Below, piece by piece: positions 1-11,494 of a stretch of 64,000 bases of DNA. The notes beneath the pieces are model-generated. The model was given only the letters and a program-made list of their open reading frames with translations. It was not told the origin of the DNA and ran no database searches. Every line of letters begins with the position of its first letter. Position 1 is the first letter of the stretch. A program made the translations under genes and the position numbers. The stretch covers positions 19,770,210 to 19,834,209 of the forward strand of contig NC_135568.1 in assembly GCF_964340395.1 (NCBI RefSeq). Direction: 5' to 3'. The stretch is from Glandiceps talaboti (lineage: Eukaryota > Hemichordata > Enteropneusta > Spengelidae).

Positions 1-393
1 AGTTGGTATTAGGACAGTGTTCTATGACATACATGTACATGTGCATATTCATTGTTGTTGTGATACGATCCAATATGGCTGCCTGGCAGCCATTTTGTTT
101 GCGATTTTTCTATGTCCAAAGCCATAACTCAGACATGCTTGAACAGATCACATTCAAAGTTGGTATTAGGACAGTGTTCTATGACATACATGTGCATATC
201 CATTTTCATCGTGATATGATCCCCCATACCCGACCAATCCTTTATTGTTGTAGGCATGTTCCATGTCAAACAAGCAGACACAACATATCTAAGTCTGTTT
301 GTTTTAGGTTCACAAATGTTGTTGCGTGATCAGAGTAGTGATAATTCCATAAAACCCAATCATAGTGGGGGCTATGTCATTATCAATGACTTG
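1..393 (+). mobile_element. P-family (pearl/Helentron-like) element, 3' part, cut by window edge
   Basis: This holds the last one and a half copies of the roughly 153-bp core repeat (ATACGATCCAATATGGCTGC ... CAGACATGCTTGAACAG) and then the family's unique 3' region. It ends in the terminal hairpin GTCATT/AATGAC followed by CTTG, with T next in the flank. The same end occurs at 3580, 7847, 10962, 14474, 20301 and 59334. No transposase is seen, so it is non-autonomous. The open frame through the core is a by-product of the 153-bp (51-codon) period. Confidence 0.7.
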
Positions 394-1250
394 TTGGTTA
401 AAAATCTATAATTTCAAAACTACTCAGCAGATTGGGCTGAAATTTAATGGGAATGCATCTGGGGATGTATGGATGAAGAAATATTAAGCATACAATGATT
501 CCATGAGTGATATGCAAATTACTAATTAGGTGTACAAATGTTCATTTTTGGTCATAAACTTATATCTCAAGAAGTACTTGGTCACCGAGTCTGAAACTTA
601 GTGAGATGTTTCTGAAAGTGTTATTCTGTAGATTTTCTTCAAAACATTTTGAGAAAATTGGCCTTAGCAACCATGACCACGCCCTTAGCAATAACCAAAT
701 GGCAGTGTATTTTGGTCAAATAACAACATCATCTGGTAGGCAAATGAGTAAACATTCAAAAAATGTATGCAAATACCCTAGCAACCATGACCATGCCCAT
801 AGCAAGAGCCAGTCATGTATTTCACAAAGATAACAACAGGGAATAATAGACAATTGAATAAACATTCAAAAAATGTATGTAAATTTGCCTAGCAACAAGA
901 CCAAGCCCATAGCAACAGCCAAATAATCATGTATATTGCAAAGATAACAACAGCAATAGCAATAGAGACGAATAAACATTCAAAAAATGTATGCAAATGT
1001 GCCTAGCAACAAGACCACACCCACAGCAACAGCCAAATGATCACATATATTGCAAAGATAACAACGAGGGTTAATAGACAATTGAATAAACATTCAAAAA
1101 TATATGTGAATATATCTAACAACATGATGATAGCATATATCGTAAAGATAGCAACATGGTAGGATAGGCAACTGGATAGTCATTCAACAAATGAACACTT
1201 CTTGTTAGCATGGACTACCATATGGATAAACATTTTTAAAAAATGTACAG
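394..1250 (+). mobile_element. U-family repeat, partial copy
   Basis: It starts inside the U core (AAACTACTCAGCAGATTGGG, then TGATATGCAAATTA). It continues through four or more tail units of the form ACATTCAAAAAATGTATGCAA ... CTAGCAAC(A/C)A(G/T)GACCA ... CATAGCAACAGCCAAA, each roughly 115-120 bp, and ends near GTACAGTTGTGCGACA. The head and microsatellite are missing. It directly follows the end of a P-family element. Confidence 0.65.
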
Positions 1251-1858
1251 TTGTGCGACAAGGTGATTGGTGGTATTTTTTAAAAAATTGTCTCGAGTTC
1301 TGTTATTTTTTGTCATATTATGTTATTATTGTTATCGTGAGCAGTAACAGTCATACTAAACCTTGCCTCCATCAAAATCTTGACTTTATAATGCTAAAAT
1401 GAATTTTGCCAGTTTACTTACATAGTATTTCTATTTGAGATGCAAAATTTGAATTGATATTGTAATGTTCCTTCCTACATTGAATTAACCAATTCGTCAC
1501 ATCTTTTTAATCCTTTTTCTCCCGAGAGGGTACAAGTTGGGAGAAAGTCAAACAAAATTTCTTTGAGCAATACCACTGACCAATCTTTGCACTGTATAGA
1601 CTTGTGTTTTTATTTTGTAAATTTATTTGGATGTTATTATTCTTGGTAAATGAAATAATCCAGTTATTCAGCAACTCTTTATCATATAATAGAATGACAA
1701 ATTTAATATTACAATTGGATACATAAATATTGTTTCAGTTACAATTGGGGATTAGCAAATCTATTTTTAAGCTGATTTAGGCCTAATAAAAAACTTTGTG
1801 GTTCCAGTTACGCTTTCCAATTACGCTCAATTTTAGAATAGGTGGGTAGGTTGATTTT
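1251..1858. other. No gene or repeat recognised
   Basis: AT-rich sequence with only a short chance open frame near 1202-1402 that overlaps the U tail. No splice-bounded exon, RNA gene or repeat was found by eye. Confidence 0.5.
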
Positions 1859-3580
1859 TAGTCTGGATTGGGTTCCATCCATGTGTCCGTCTGTCTGTCC
1901 GGAGCCGTTTCTTGGGGATGCCTGGACCAATTTTTTTCAAACTTGGTACAGGGACAACATACTTTGGCATACATAAGCATCTCAATTTGTTCCTGATACG
2001 ATCTAATATGGCCGCCTGGCAGCCATTTTGTTTGCGAATTTTCCATGTCCAAAGCCATAACTCAGACATGCTTGAACAAGTCTCATTCAAAGTTGGTATT
2101 AGCACAGTGATCTATGACATACATGTGCATATCCATTTTCGTTGTGATACAATTCGATATGGCTGCCTGGCAGCCATTTTGTTGGCGCAGTTTTCATGTT
2201 GAATGGTTTATTCCATGACGTCATTTTGAAGAGTAGGCATGTCCCATGTCCAACGAGGAGACACAACATGAGTAGGCATGTTCCATGTCCAATGAGCAGA
2301 CACAATATATCTAAGTCTGTTTGATTTATGTTCACAAGTGTTGTTGCATGATCAGAGTAGTGATATCAAAAACAACCATATGAGGCCAAACAACATTAAC
2401 CAGGTTTGAAAATGACAACATAAACTGCCAGTTCGTTAATACCAGTGTTTCCGCTGCCCACTCGCAAAATCGTAAAATGCGAATAAAATCAGCATTTGGC
2501 GAGAATATTTTTGATACAATTAGTCAAATTTGCGAAGCCAATTTAGAATAGGGCACCAGAAAATCTATGCGTAATGCTTGTGGTTTCTTTGTCACAACGT
2601 GGAATATCCGTAATTTAAACTACATTGTATTACATTTAGAAGGAAGTGCACACATTGTACGTTCCTCAAATCATAAAATTGTTACATCAGCAATGTAAAT
2701 AAATGTCATATCAAACTGAGTTCCGTGACATGAAGTACGAACGACAGCGCAAACTTTCAATTTGACAGAGATACAGTTGTAAAAGTGTTTAATCCAAATT
2801 TTGTGTCGCTGATCTGAGGAGAACTGTTAACACTGATAAAACTGATACATAATGTGCAAACCATGTTCACCTCAGACGAAGAGAATGGTGTAGTGAACAG
2901 TAGTGAACAGTAAATTCACGTTCGATCTAGTAACGAAGCTCAAAAAGAAAAAAAATCAGTTTTAGTGAGAATGAAATGGTGACGTGGCAGTTTGAATTTA
3001 TCTAAGTGAAGTTTTCAGGAGAGACTGTCCAACGATGTGGTCCATTTGATCATCGCTTCACTCGTGAGGGAAGATGCCTTGCCGTAATGGCCGTGCGTAA
3101 CCAATCATGTGGATAAGTTATGATAATATCGCGTAGTTTCTAAACTACCCAGGACGTGCTCTCCACATCAGGAAATGGTCATGGGGCACATGAAACTGCT
3201 GAAACGTTATGCATACGATGGGTCATATTCAAATTTCACAGGTCACACTGCACATTGAGATTTAGAAAATAGTTACAATGAGAACTGACTAAAACCTAGA
3301 TGTCTGGCGCTACAACTTTGAAGCAAAGATGAGAACCGTACGTTTGCCAACATGACATGAAAAATGTATGTAAATAAACAGTAAAAACATACAAGTTTGC
3401 GCTATTGTCTTTATTTATATAAGTTCATTTTTATTGCAAAAGTTTGGCTAATTGAAAGTCTGGTTTGGCTAATAAATTTTGAGGCAAATTAGCCCAATGC
3501 CATGGTTAGTAAATTTTTTGACCCAGAGGAAACTGTTAAAACCCAAACATAGTGGAGACTATGTCATTTTCAATAACTTG
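1859..3580 (+). mobile_element. P-family element, full-length but split by a hAT-like insertion
   Basis: The left end TAGTCTGGATTGGGTTCC leads to a short degenerate tetranucleotide stretch and the conserved GGACCAATTTTTTTCAAAC segment. Then follow about two core repeats, and the unique 3' region to AATAACTTG at 3580. The 3' region is interrupted at 2443-3534. Removing that insert rejoins 'gccagtt' to 'ttaaaaccca', which matches the uninterrupted copy near 14430. No protein domain is encoded. Confidence 0.65.
2443..3534. mobile_element. Non-autonomous hAT-like element, 1.09 kb
   Basis: The termini CAGTGTTTCCGCTG and, reversed, CAGTTTCCTCTG are the kind of short CAG-starting inverted repeats found in hAT elements. 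An 8-bp target duplication, GTTAATAC at 2435-2442 and GTTAAAAC at 3535-3542 (one mismatch), flanks it. The empty site is present in the P copy at 13822-14474. No hAT transposase remnant was recognised inside. The interior is fairly rich in CpG compared with its surroundings. Confidence 0.6.
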
Positions 3581-4126
3581 TTTATTTTATTTTATCATAT
3601 TTGTTTTCATGTGTGAGTGTCTAGTTCAGTTTTTCCAAATGGTCTCTGTGTTATTGATTTCTTCCTATCAGATATACAACCATTACAGATTGGAAGACCA
3701 GTTTTATATAGTCTTTTTAAGTTGATGTCAATTTCCACATCTACTGTTTCTTGTGAGACTTCACAATTTTTTGCGATTGTATTATTTTTTTCTTGAATAC
3801 GTAAAAAAAATGTTGGTGGGGTCAAGTAACCAGAACTAAACAATTAATTTTTTTATGCCTATATATAACAATGTAGATGTACCGACAAGAGTATCATAAA
3901 TTCAGTACAAGAGTACCTTTCAATTTAAAATGTAGAATCAACTTAAAATTATTGTCATGACAAGTAAACAAGATTTTGATGCAGCTTGTTTGTGAACTAC
4001 TTCAAATAGTCTTACAATAGCACAACTGTCTCACAAAAAAATACAAAAATAACAAGACTAAATTGACACACTGATGTGCACTGCTTGCCATAAGGACAAT
4101 AGTGAGATGATGTTAATCCTATTGTA
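3581..4126. other. No gene or repeat recognised
   Basis: Low-complexity AT-rich sequence. Short minus-strand open frames have no recognisable domains. Confidence 0.45.
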
Positions 4127-4690
4127 CACTGTGGTGGCTGTAGTCTCGCTAGTCTATCAGCTAGCCCTCGGATGTTCTTCCGATAAAATATGACACACAG
4201 CCGAACAACGCTATCGAGGATGGAACATCCGAGGTCTAGCAAATGTCATCAGGATATAAATAACTGCCAATCAGAGAACCGTATTAGCGACAAGCACAAA
4301 CAGAGGACAATAGCTAAATTTTCATGCATATTCATCTTAAGGAGGGGCTTGTAAAAATAACCACCAATGCGTTAACTAAAATGTGTGAATGACAACGTCT
4401 ACACACTCATCAAACACAATTACCATAAACTGATAAGACATAGTAATGACATAAATGTGTTTGTCAACACCTGCATGCAGAGATTGAATATATTAAAATA
4501 TATATATATATGCATATATGGCCCAACCCACCGCTTATCGTAATCTCAATGGAATGTCCGGTCTGAAAATGACATTCGCTAGACTGTTCGGGCAAGCCCT
4601 CACATGCGAACTTCGTTCGCTTATAGTTATAGCATCGAAAGAAAGCCCGAACGTCTAGCAGCAAGACTATAGTCTCGCCAGTGAGGGCTA
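4127..4690. repeat. Possible palindromic (foldback) element with paired hairpins
   Basis: Two hairpins are visible. CTAGCCCTCGGATGTTC near 4157 pairs with GGAACATCCGAGGTCTAG near 4218, and CGCTAGACTGTTCGGGC near 4578 pairs with GCCCGAACGTCTAGCAG near 4648. The flanks of the two hairpins are also inverted relative to each other (GTCTAGCAAATGTCAT versus ATGACATTCGCTAGAC), so the block is roughly palindromic. No target duplication was identified. Confidence 0.35.
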
Positions 4691-4775
4691 TACACTGACA
4701 CTAGGGTGGAACTAGACTTGGGCTACATGATAGTATATGATGTGTATAATGGTGAATGTTATATTTTTTTTACAG

Positions 4776-4825
4776 AAGTCGAAATGATAGAGATGATCAC
4801 GATCCATGAAATACTGGAGAAAAAG
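4776..4825 (+). CDS. Possible exon upstream of the spectrin repeat exons (weak)
   Basis: A long T tract followed by ACAG precedes 50 bases that end at AAAAAG|gtaact, so both splice sites look good. Read to join the next exon in phase 0, it would add 16 residues ending ILEKK. The expected alpha-spectrin residues just before AFLANEDLG (a conserved Trp and about ten others) are not there. The reading is open but the similarity is not convincing. It could be a degenerate spectrin exon or a chance splice-site pair. Confidence 0.2.
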
Positions 4826-4849
4826 GTAACTAATAAATGACTTCATTCA

Positions 4850-5060
4850 TTCATTAGTCCCTTGAAGGAGGAAACTAGATACAAATGGGCTCCATCTATA
4901 TGTCCATTCGCAATACTCATTTTATCATGCAAGCTATCATTTGAGACCTTGACTCTTGGCCATGACCTTCAGGGTCAATTATCAACATCAGTCCAATTCC
5001 TGCCTATCACAGACACATTTGTAGTATTTACATATTGCCAATTCCTTGTAAATCATGTTT
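4850..5060 (+). repeat. Copy of a 'GACCTTGACCTTCAGGGTCA' dispersed repeat
   Basis: CCTTGACTCTTGGCCATGAC, then CTTCAGGGTCAATTATCAAC and CCAATTCCTGCCTATCACAG, resembles segments near 49841, 50205 and 51686. It looks like a low-copy dispersed repeat rich in TGACCT/AGGTCA-type half-sites. Confidence 0.4.
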
Positions 5061-5199
5061 ACAAGTACTATTGAAGATAAGAATTATACACAAACATTAG
5101 TTTTGGTCCTCATATAACTTTTACTACATATTACATAATTATTACATATTACTACAGAAATAAAAAAGAATTGATGATCACAACTATTGTTTTTTGCAG

Positions 5200-5310
5200 G
5201 CTTTCTTAGCCAATGAAGATCTTGGAGACTCCTTGGACAGTGTGGAAGCTTTGATTAAGAAACATGAAGACTTTAAAAAATCACTTGCAGCACAAGAAGA
5301 AGAGATCAGT
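5200..5310 (+). CDS. SPTAN1-like: Alpha-spectrin exon: spectrin repeat (R4/R5 region), helix A/B
   Basis: This 111-bp exon encodes 37 residues. It is bounded by tttttttgcag and AGT|gtgagt and is phase 0 at both ends. The protein contains [20 protein letters not shown] and then KSLAAQEE, the near-invariant signature of an early alpha-spectrin repeat. In human alpha-II spectrin the matching stretch lies around repeats 4-5, from memory of the family. Spectrin repeats are about 106-residue triple-helical coiled coils in the cortical membrane skeleton; this exon covers the end of helix A and the start of helix B. The preceding exon, with the helix A Trp, was not found. Conservation is strong, so this exon was under selection until recently. 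Confidence 0.9.
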
Positions 5311-5598
5311 GTGAGTGAAAATAGTTCAATTTTATTGCTTTTCATACGGATGGAAATATTGGATTCAAAACTTTGAATATAGAAATGAAATCAAAGATTA
5401 CATATTCAAAGACAATGTAATATATCATGGTAATTATTTATTGCATGATGAATATGACTAAGTAAATTTGTCATGATGTGTAAAAATAATAAAAGAATTA
5501 TTGGATGTATACTTCCAGTGTGCAAAATGTATGCTTAGCATAATTGGTACAAATACCCTGTGGCAGATATAGTAAATTCTTTTGTTTTTATTCTACAG

Positions 5599-5676
5599 GC
5601 ACATGTTGACTTTGCCGTTAAACTTGTAGAAAGTGAACATTATGCTGCAGAAGATGTCTCAGAACGTAGAGATACT
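5599..5676 (+). CDS. SPTAN1-like: Alpha-spectrin exon: rest of helix B, same repeat
   Basis: This 78-bp exon (26 residues) has an acceptor in tttttattctacag and the donor ACT|gtaagt, phase 0 at both ends. It follows the 5200-5310 exon directly and in frame. The residues FAVKLVESEHYAAEDVSERR match the alpha-spectrin pattern FATKLI...HYA..DV..RRD at the helix B/C turn. The next expected exon (helix C and repeat 5) was not found. The next spectrin-coding sequence in genomic order is an out-of-place SH3 exon at 11.5 kb, and the next colinear one is repeat 9 at 20.97 kb. A gene with this exon order would lack repeats 5-8. Confidence 0.85.
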
Positions 5677-6384
5677 GTAAGTAGATTTGACACCCTTGTT
5701 TTGTTCAGAGATTTCAAACACCAAGTCCTGATAAAAGTCAGTTAGTTTACTTCTGGAAATATGTAGACAATAAAATTTGATCCTTCATACAAGGTAAAAT
5801 TCTCCCAACATGTCAAATGGTACTATCACTCTCATAAAGACATAAATGAACATTCTTTGTTATTTTAAAAGAAACTTGTACAGGCAAAATTGGCTTCACA
5901 TTTTCTGTGAGAAGATTGGTCATGAAAGACTAAGTTTATATTATATGAAATCTATGAGAAATCTCAGTGTATTGAAAATGGTTTGGTATAGACAAGTTGA
6001 CAATATTACAAAGTCTTAGTAGAATCCAAGGTAGATAATTAAAATGAAATATGTGTGATGTCTTAGAAAATGCTATACTAGACTGAAAGGTCCATCACTG
6101 TTTTTGCTTCTTTAACCATTCATGAGTGTTATGTAAGCAGATCAACAATGAAGAAAACTGAGTTATGTAGTGTTATATACTAAAAACCTTTGTTATAGTT
6201 TTTTGCCAGATGTGCCAGAATTCATGTCAATATTTTAGTTACAGCCGCTAAAAGAACCTACCTTTAGTTCCATAGGCAATCTTGTAATGGTTAAAGTATT
6301 AGTGGTTAGGTTTTCATGTTGATATTTGTCTAACATTATCTCTTCACCTTCCGTAAAGAATGTTATATTTTAGGGATGAAAAGT
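5677..6384. other. Intron-like sequence, nothing recognised
   Basis: AT-rich sequence downstream of the spectrin donor. No further spectrin exon or known repeat was seen by eye. Confidence 0.5.
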
Positions 6385-6391
6385 CTGTGTA

Positions 6392-6427
<36 letters not shown>

Positions 6428-6455
6428 TGTGTGTTTGTTTGTGTTTGTGTGTGTC
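6385..6455. repeat. (GT)n microsatellite
   Basis: GT dinucleotide run with a few interruptions (TCTGTGTGTTTGTTTGTG). Confidence 0.9.
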
Positions 6456-6652
6456 TATATCACCCACCATCTACAAAATTACTGGCTAAATTCAAACAAA
6501 ATTTTGTAGACATGTTCCGTAGGGTAATGGCAAGATCTGATTAGGTTTTGATAAATATCCTAAGCATGCTTCAAATTCATTATAACTTGGTACATACATT
6601 TGTGATACCTAAGTGCATCTGTCCTGAAAATATTATCGATGTAGTGTTTAGT

Positions 6653-7847
6653 TAGTTCCCGCGGACGAAGTCCGGAACGGGGACTTATGGATTGGGTTCC
6701 GTCTGTCCGTCCGTCCGCCCGTCCGTCCGCAGCCGTTTCTTGGAGATACCTGGACCGATTTTTTTCAAACTTGGTACAGGGGCAACATGCTATGGCATAC
6801 ATATGCACGTCAATTTGTTTTATGATACGATCCAATATGGCCGCCTAGCAACCATTTGTTTGCGAATTTTCCCTGTCTAAAGGCATAACTTGGACATGCT
6901 TGAACAGATCTCTTTCAAAGTTGGTATTAGGACAGTGTTCTATGACATACATGTGCATATTCATTGTTGTCATGATACGATCCAATATGGTCGCCTGGCA
7001 GCCATTTTGTTTGTGAATTTTCATGTCCAAAGCCATAACTCAGACATGCTTGAACAGATCTCATTCAAAGTTGGTATTAGGACAGTGTTCTATGACATAC
7101 ATGTGCATATCCATTTACATTGTGATACGATCCAATATGGCTGCCTGGTAGCCATTTTGTTTGCGAATTTTCATGTCCATGCAAAGCCATAACTCAGACA
7201 TGCTTGAACAGATCTCATTCAAAGTTGGCATTAGGACAGTGTTCTATGACATACATGTGCATATCCATTTTCGTCGTGATACGATCCAATATGGCTGCCT
7301 GGCAACCATTTTGTTGGTGAATTTTCCATGTCCAAAGCCATAACTCAGACATGCTTAAACAGATCTCATTCAAAGTTGGCATTAGGACAGCGTTCTATGA
7401 CATACATGTGCATATCCATTTTCGTCGTGATACGATCCAATATGGCTGCCTGGCAGCCATTTTGTTTGTGAATTTTCCATGTCCAAAGCCATAACTCAGA
7501 CATGCTTAAACAGATCTCATTCAAAGTTGGTATTAGGACAGCGTTCTATGACATACATGTGCATATCCATTTTCGTTGTGATACGATCCAATATGGCTGC
7601 CTGGCAGCCGTTTTGTTTGTGAATTTTCCATGTCCAAAGCCATAACTCAGACTCCATTTTCATCGTGATATGATCCCCCATACCCAACCAATCCTTTATT
7701 GTTGGAGGCATATTCCATGTCCAACAAGCACACACAACATATCTAAGTCTGTTTGTTTTAGGTTCACAAATGTTGTTGCGTGATCAGAGTAGTGATAATT
7801 CCTTAAAACCCAATTATAGCGGGGACTATGTCATTCTCAATGACTTG
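6653..7847 (+). mobile_element. P-family element, complete
   Basis: The left terminus TAGTTCCCGCGGACGAAG carries a nested hairpin: CCCG...CGGG around CGGAC-GAA-GTCCG. A (CCGT)n tract and TGGACCGATTTTTTTCAAAC follow. There are about five tandem cores of roughly 153 bp between 6890 and 7650, then the unique 3' region ending GTCATTCTCAATGACTTG. No coding capacity is seen. The layout of hairpin end, tetranucleotide tract, tandem cores and a second hairpin end matches non-autonomous Helentron-type (pearl, DINE-1) elements. Confidence 0.7.
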
Positions 7848-8282
7848 TTTAGCTTGAATTGACCTTCGTAGTACATGTTTACATTTTTTAGCCTGATCGC
7901 CTCCTCTACATCTGAACACGCCACCATGCAAACGAATTTCTGCTCACTAAGACACAGGCAACCAATCAGGTTGCGTCTTACTTGTCAGGGGCATACACGA
8001 CGCATCAAACATCAACAAACATTGAATATCAACAGGAAGTCCAGTAATTGAACTTCCAGAGCCGAAGTACAACGGCTCAGTGGACGTGGACCTACCTTTA
8101 CTATTACTACATGCCGTTATTTGTGCACACACGGAAACGACAACGTACGAAGTATTTCAAATATGAAAAAAATTTCAGTGATTGTATTGCTATATATATA
8201 TATACGGTAATTAAAGAATTCTTGTTTAGATGTACCTCTATGCATTTCGTCTTATGTACATGTTAGCTACATTGGAATGGTT

Positions 8283-8297
8283 CCCCCCCCCCCCCCC
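8283..8297. repeat. Poly(C) run, 15 nt
   Basis: Uninterrupted C homopolymer; likely to vary in length or be mis-called. Confidence 0.85.
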
Positions 8298-8679
8298 TAG
8301 TGTCAATGTTTATCTCAGCGAACGCCTACGCGTTTTCTGCAGTAGGCTTGAAGTATTGTACGATTCATAGCAATATTTGCCACAGGGAGTGCACAGTTGT
8401 GCTATATGAATCCAGAAAAGAGGAAATTTAAGATATAATTTCTAAAAAAAAAAGTCCTTATCGTGAAAATTTCGGTCGCTTTGCATTGCATTCAGGGTTC
8501 GAACGGTCCTGGAAAACCCTGGAATTTCAACCCTCTCTGGAAAACCCTGGAAAAATGCTCCCTACCCTGGAAAATGATCGTGATCGATTAATATTGACGA
8601 ACGACATGTCTGTGCTTGAGCCACCCATTCTATGATTTATACACTGAGTCTCGTAAATCTGAAATGGCGAAATATTTTC

Positions 8680-9440
8680 AAAGTCTTTCGCCACCACGGT
8701 GAATCACGCTGATTAAACCCAGACAGTCAACCGATCGTTCCACAAGAAACTTTGCCCACAGACCGTACCTATGCATAGCTAGTTGAATGGGCGCCGCAAT
8801 GTTTGTTTCGATCTTGGCTATTGCTACTCCGAGTCCAGTCGTCATTTCAGCGACATAATATTGTAAAAGTCCCGGGGGTAACAGTAGGTCTGTTAGTAAG
8901 GTAATCGTAACATTGTAGTGAGTATCAAGTATCACCAACCACGACTAGAAATTGTTACAAGTTTGGCGCACAAGTCGACATACTACAAGCTCACGCGTGG
9001 CAATACTAGGGCCTTGGGAAGTGCAGTTCAATTTCCGGGTTGTGGAAGTGCGGTTTTGACTTTCATGTTGTCGATAAATGGGAATAAACTACTTTTTTTA
9101 TGTTTGTCAGTACAGTAACATTCCTAAATGGTCAAGTTGAGTTGAGAAATCACGATGTTCTTCAACACGTGGCCGTATATAAACATTAAGACGCAAGGGC
9201 TGAACGTAATCAATTATACATTAAGCGAAATTGCGTTACGTAAATGACGTTTTTTAAGAAAAAAAAAGTTGTTGGTGACCTTTAAATTTAGCCACATCAA
9301 AACATACAATAATGAGGACACAGTTTAGTTTTTGATTTTTTTTCTGGATATGTCTGAATTAGACTATACGAATGCTGTGACTCAAATCTTACAAGATCAA
9401 TGCACCAGCTTGACGAAACGACTACTACGGGGATAGGACA
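8680..9440. repeat. Core repeat C, copy 1
   Basis: Shared with 46230-46985 and 63345-64000. Landmarks in order are GATCGTTC, AATATTGTAA, a gTCtGTTAGTA segment, CAATTTCCGGGTTGTGGAAG, GTACAGTAACATTCCTAAAT, GTTGAGTTGAGAAATC, TATATAAACAT, and AAATGACGTTTTTTAAG or similar. It sits inside the 7848-11053 inverted-repeat element. A TATATAAA string near the middle could be a promoter box, but no coding follows it. Confidence 0.65.
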
Positions 9441-9833
9441 GAGGTTTCTCCATTTAATCTTAGCGTGCAAACGTGATTTTAAAACGTCTTGATTAGTGTT
9501 GCTTGTCTTTTAAATGTTTTGTGACATGTTATGGGAACCTTTGTTAATTTCTTCTCGTCCACATCAGACAATTAGATGTCATTCAAAATTATACTTTTAA
9601 GTGTATGAACCCTGTGCATTGCATGGTGTTGCGTACACTACAAACTGTCTTCAGTAAGACGCAACCTGATTACGTTCGAGGAGAAGCCTACTACAGGGAA
9701 CGCCTACGCGTTCAATTACTGGACTTTCTGTTGATATTCAATGTTTGTTGATATTCGATGTGTACATTTATCGTGTATGCCACTGACAAGTAAGACGCAG
9801 CCTGATTGGTTGTGAGACTCTGTGAGCAGTAAT

Positions 9834-10962
9834 TAGTCCCCGCGGACGAAGTCCGGAACGGGGACTTATGGATTGGGTTCCGTCTGTCCGTCCGTGCGTC
9901 CGTCCGTCCGTCCGTCCGTCCGTCCGTCCGCAGCCGTTTCTTGGAGATGCCTGTACCGATTTTTTTCAAACTTGGTACAGGGGCAACATGCTATGGCATA
10001 CATATGCACGTCAATTTGTTTTATGATACGATCCAATATGGCCGCCTAGCAGCCATTTTGTTTGTGAATTTTCCCTGTCTAAAGCCATAACTCAGACATG
10101 CTTGAACAAATCTCATTCAGAGTTGGTATTAGGACAGTGTTCTATGGCATATATGTGCATATTCATTGTTGTCATGATACGATCCAATATGGCCGCCTGG
10201 CAGCCATTTTGTTTGTGAATTTTCATGTCCAAAGCCATAACTTAGACATGCTTGAACAGATCTCATTCAAAGTTGGTATTAGGACAGTGTTCTATGACAT
10301 ACATGTGCATATCCATTTTCATTGTGATACGATCCAATATGGCTGCCTGGCAGCCATTTTGTTTGCAAATTTTCCATGTCCAAAGCCATAACTCAGACAT
10401 GCTTGAACAGATCTCATTCAAAGTTGGTATTAGGACAGTGTTCTATGACATACATGTGCATATCCATTTTCATTGTGATACGATCCAATATGGCTGCCTG
10501 GCAGCCATTTTGTTTGCAAATTTTCCATGTCCAAAGCCATAACTCAGACATGCTTGAACAGATCTCATTCGAAGTTGGTATTAGGACAGTGTTCTATGAC
10601 ATACATGCATGGCATATCCATTTTCGTCATGATACGATCCAATATGGCTGCCTGGCAGCCATTTTGTTTGTGAATTTTCCATGTCCAAAGCCATAACTCA
10701 GACATGCTTGAACAGATCTCATTCAGAGTTGGTATTAGGACAGTGTTCTATGACATACATTTGCATATCCATTTTCATATTGATATGATCCCCCATACCC
10801 GACCAATCCTTTATTGTTGTAGGCATGTTCCATGTCCGACAAGCAGACACAACATATCTAAGTCTATTTGATTTAGGTTCACAAGTGTTGTTGCGTGATC
10901 AGAGTAGTGCTAATTCCTTAAAACCCAATCATAGCGGGGACTATGTCACTCTCAATGGCTTG
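9834..10962 (+). mobile_element. P-family element, complete, with a recoverable empty site
   Basis: The left end TAGTCCCCGCGGACGAAGTC has a perfect nested hairpin and a long (CCGT)n tract at about 9890-9930. About five cores follow at 10040-10760, and the 3' end is CACTCTCAATGGCTTG. It sits in the right arm of the 7848-11053 element. The left arm gives the empty site: GAGCAGAAAT|TCGTTTGC becomes GAGCAGTAAT-[element]-TTCGTTTGC, so insertion fell at a TT with at most 2 bp duplicated. Confidence 0.7.
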
Positions 10963-11186
10963 TTCGTTTGCATGGTGGCGTGTTCAGATGTAGAGGAGGC
11001 GATCAGGCTAAAAATTGTAAACATGTACTATACGAAGGTCAATTCAAGCTAAATAACGATGGTAAGATAGCAATGCACGATTAGCCGACATCTACATTGG
11101 ATTTTAATCAGATTGATTTTCAGTAGGCTGCAAAAAAAATGTTTCTGGTCAGGAAATGTTGTCTAAAATGGTGCGATGATATGATT

Positions 11187-11223
11187 TTTTAGCACAACTT
11201 AACTAAGGTACAGTAGTGCTATA
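11187..11223 (+). repeat. Isolated U-family head fused to spectrin intron
   Basis: TTTTTTAGCACAACTTAACT...CAGTAGTGCTATA is the first ~35 bases of the U family. Around 11230 it changes abruptly to CTATTGAGACTAGATGACAG, the intron that normally follows the repeat-9 helix B exon (24326 onward). Confidence 0.6.
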
Positions 11224-11494
11224 AGATCACCCTATTGAGACTAGATGACAGCTTTGTCATGTTATAAAATTTTACAGTAAAAATTGACTTTGTTCATTGT
11301 ACTACATGTATACCATTCTGAGCTTACTGAACTACAGTATTATTTGTTATTAGTGAAAACCGTTCCTATTGTAGTAGATGAACAAACATTTTCAGCATTT
11401 TGTATGTACATGTATATATAGTATTTCCCAGAATATTAGGTTTGTAAATATGTTAGCACATTGCTAAATTCTTACTATATTGTTTATGGTACAG

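Larger units (their letters stand above)
7848..11053. mobile_element. Element with about 205-bp terminal inverted repeats, split by a P-family insertion
   Basis: The left arm 7848-8052 (TTTAGCTTGAATTGACCTTC, ACATCTGAACACGCCACC, CAACCAATCAGG, AGGAAGTCCAGTAATTGAAC) reappears inverted as two blocks, 9712-9833 and 10963-11053. The right arm is therefore complete but interrupted by the P element at 9834-10962. Between the arms lies the 0.7-kb core also found at 46.2 kb and 63.3 kb. No transposase motif was recognised, and target duplications are unclear because a P element abuts the left end. Confidence 0.6.

Noticed and set aside
6890-7650. Open frames of about 100 codons repeating DMLEQISFKVGIRTVFYDIH
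   Set aside because: The P-family core has a 153-bp (51-codon) period, so any stop-free frame extends across the array; copies differ in which frame stays open.
8678-8938. Minus-strand frame similar to 63308-63565
   Set aside because: The similarity reflects the shared core repeat C; the frame is not kept in the third copy, so no coding constraint is visible.
9170-9195. TATATAAA string as a promoter of a host gene
   Set aside because: It lies inside core repeat C with no coding sequence after it; it recurs in the third repeat copy.
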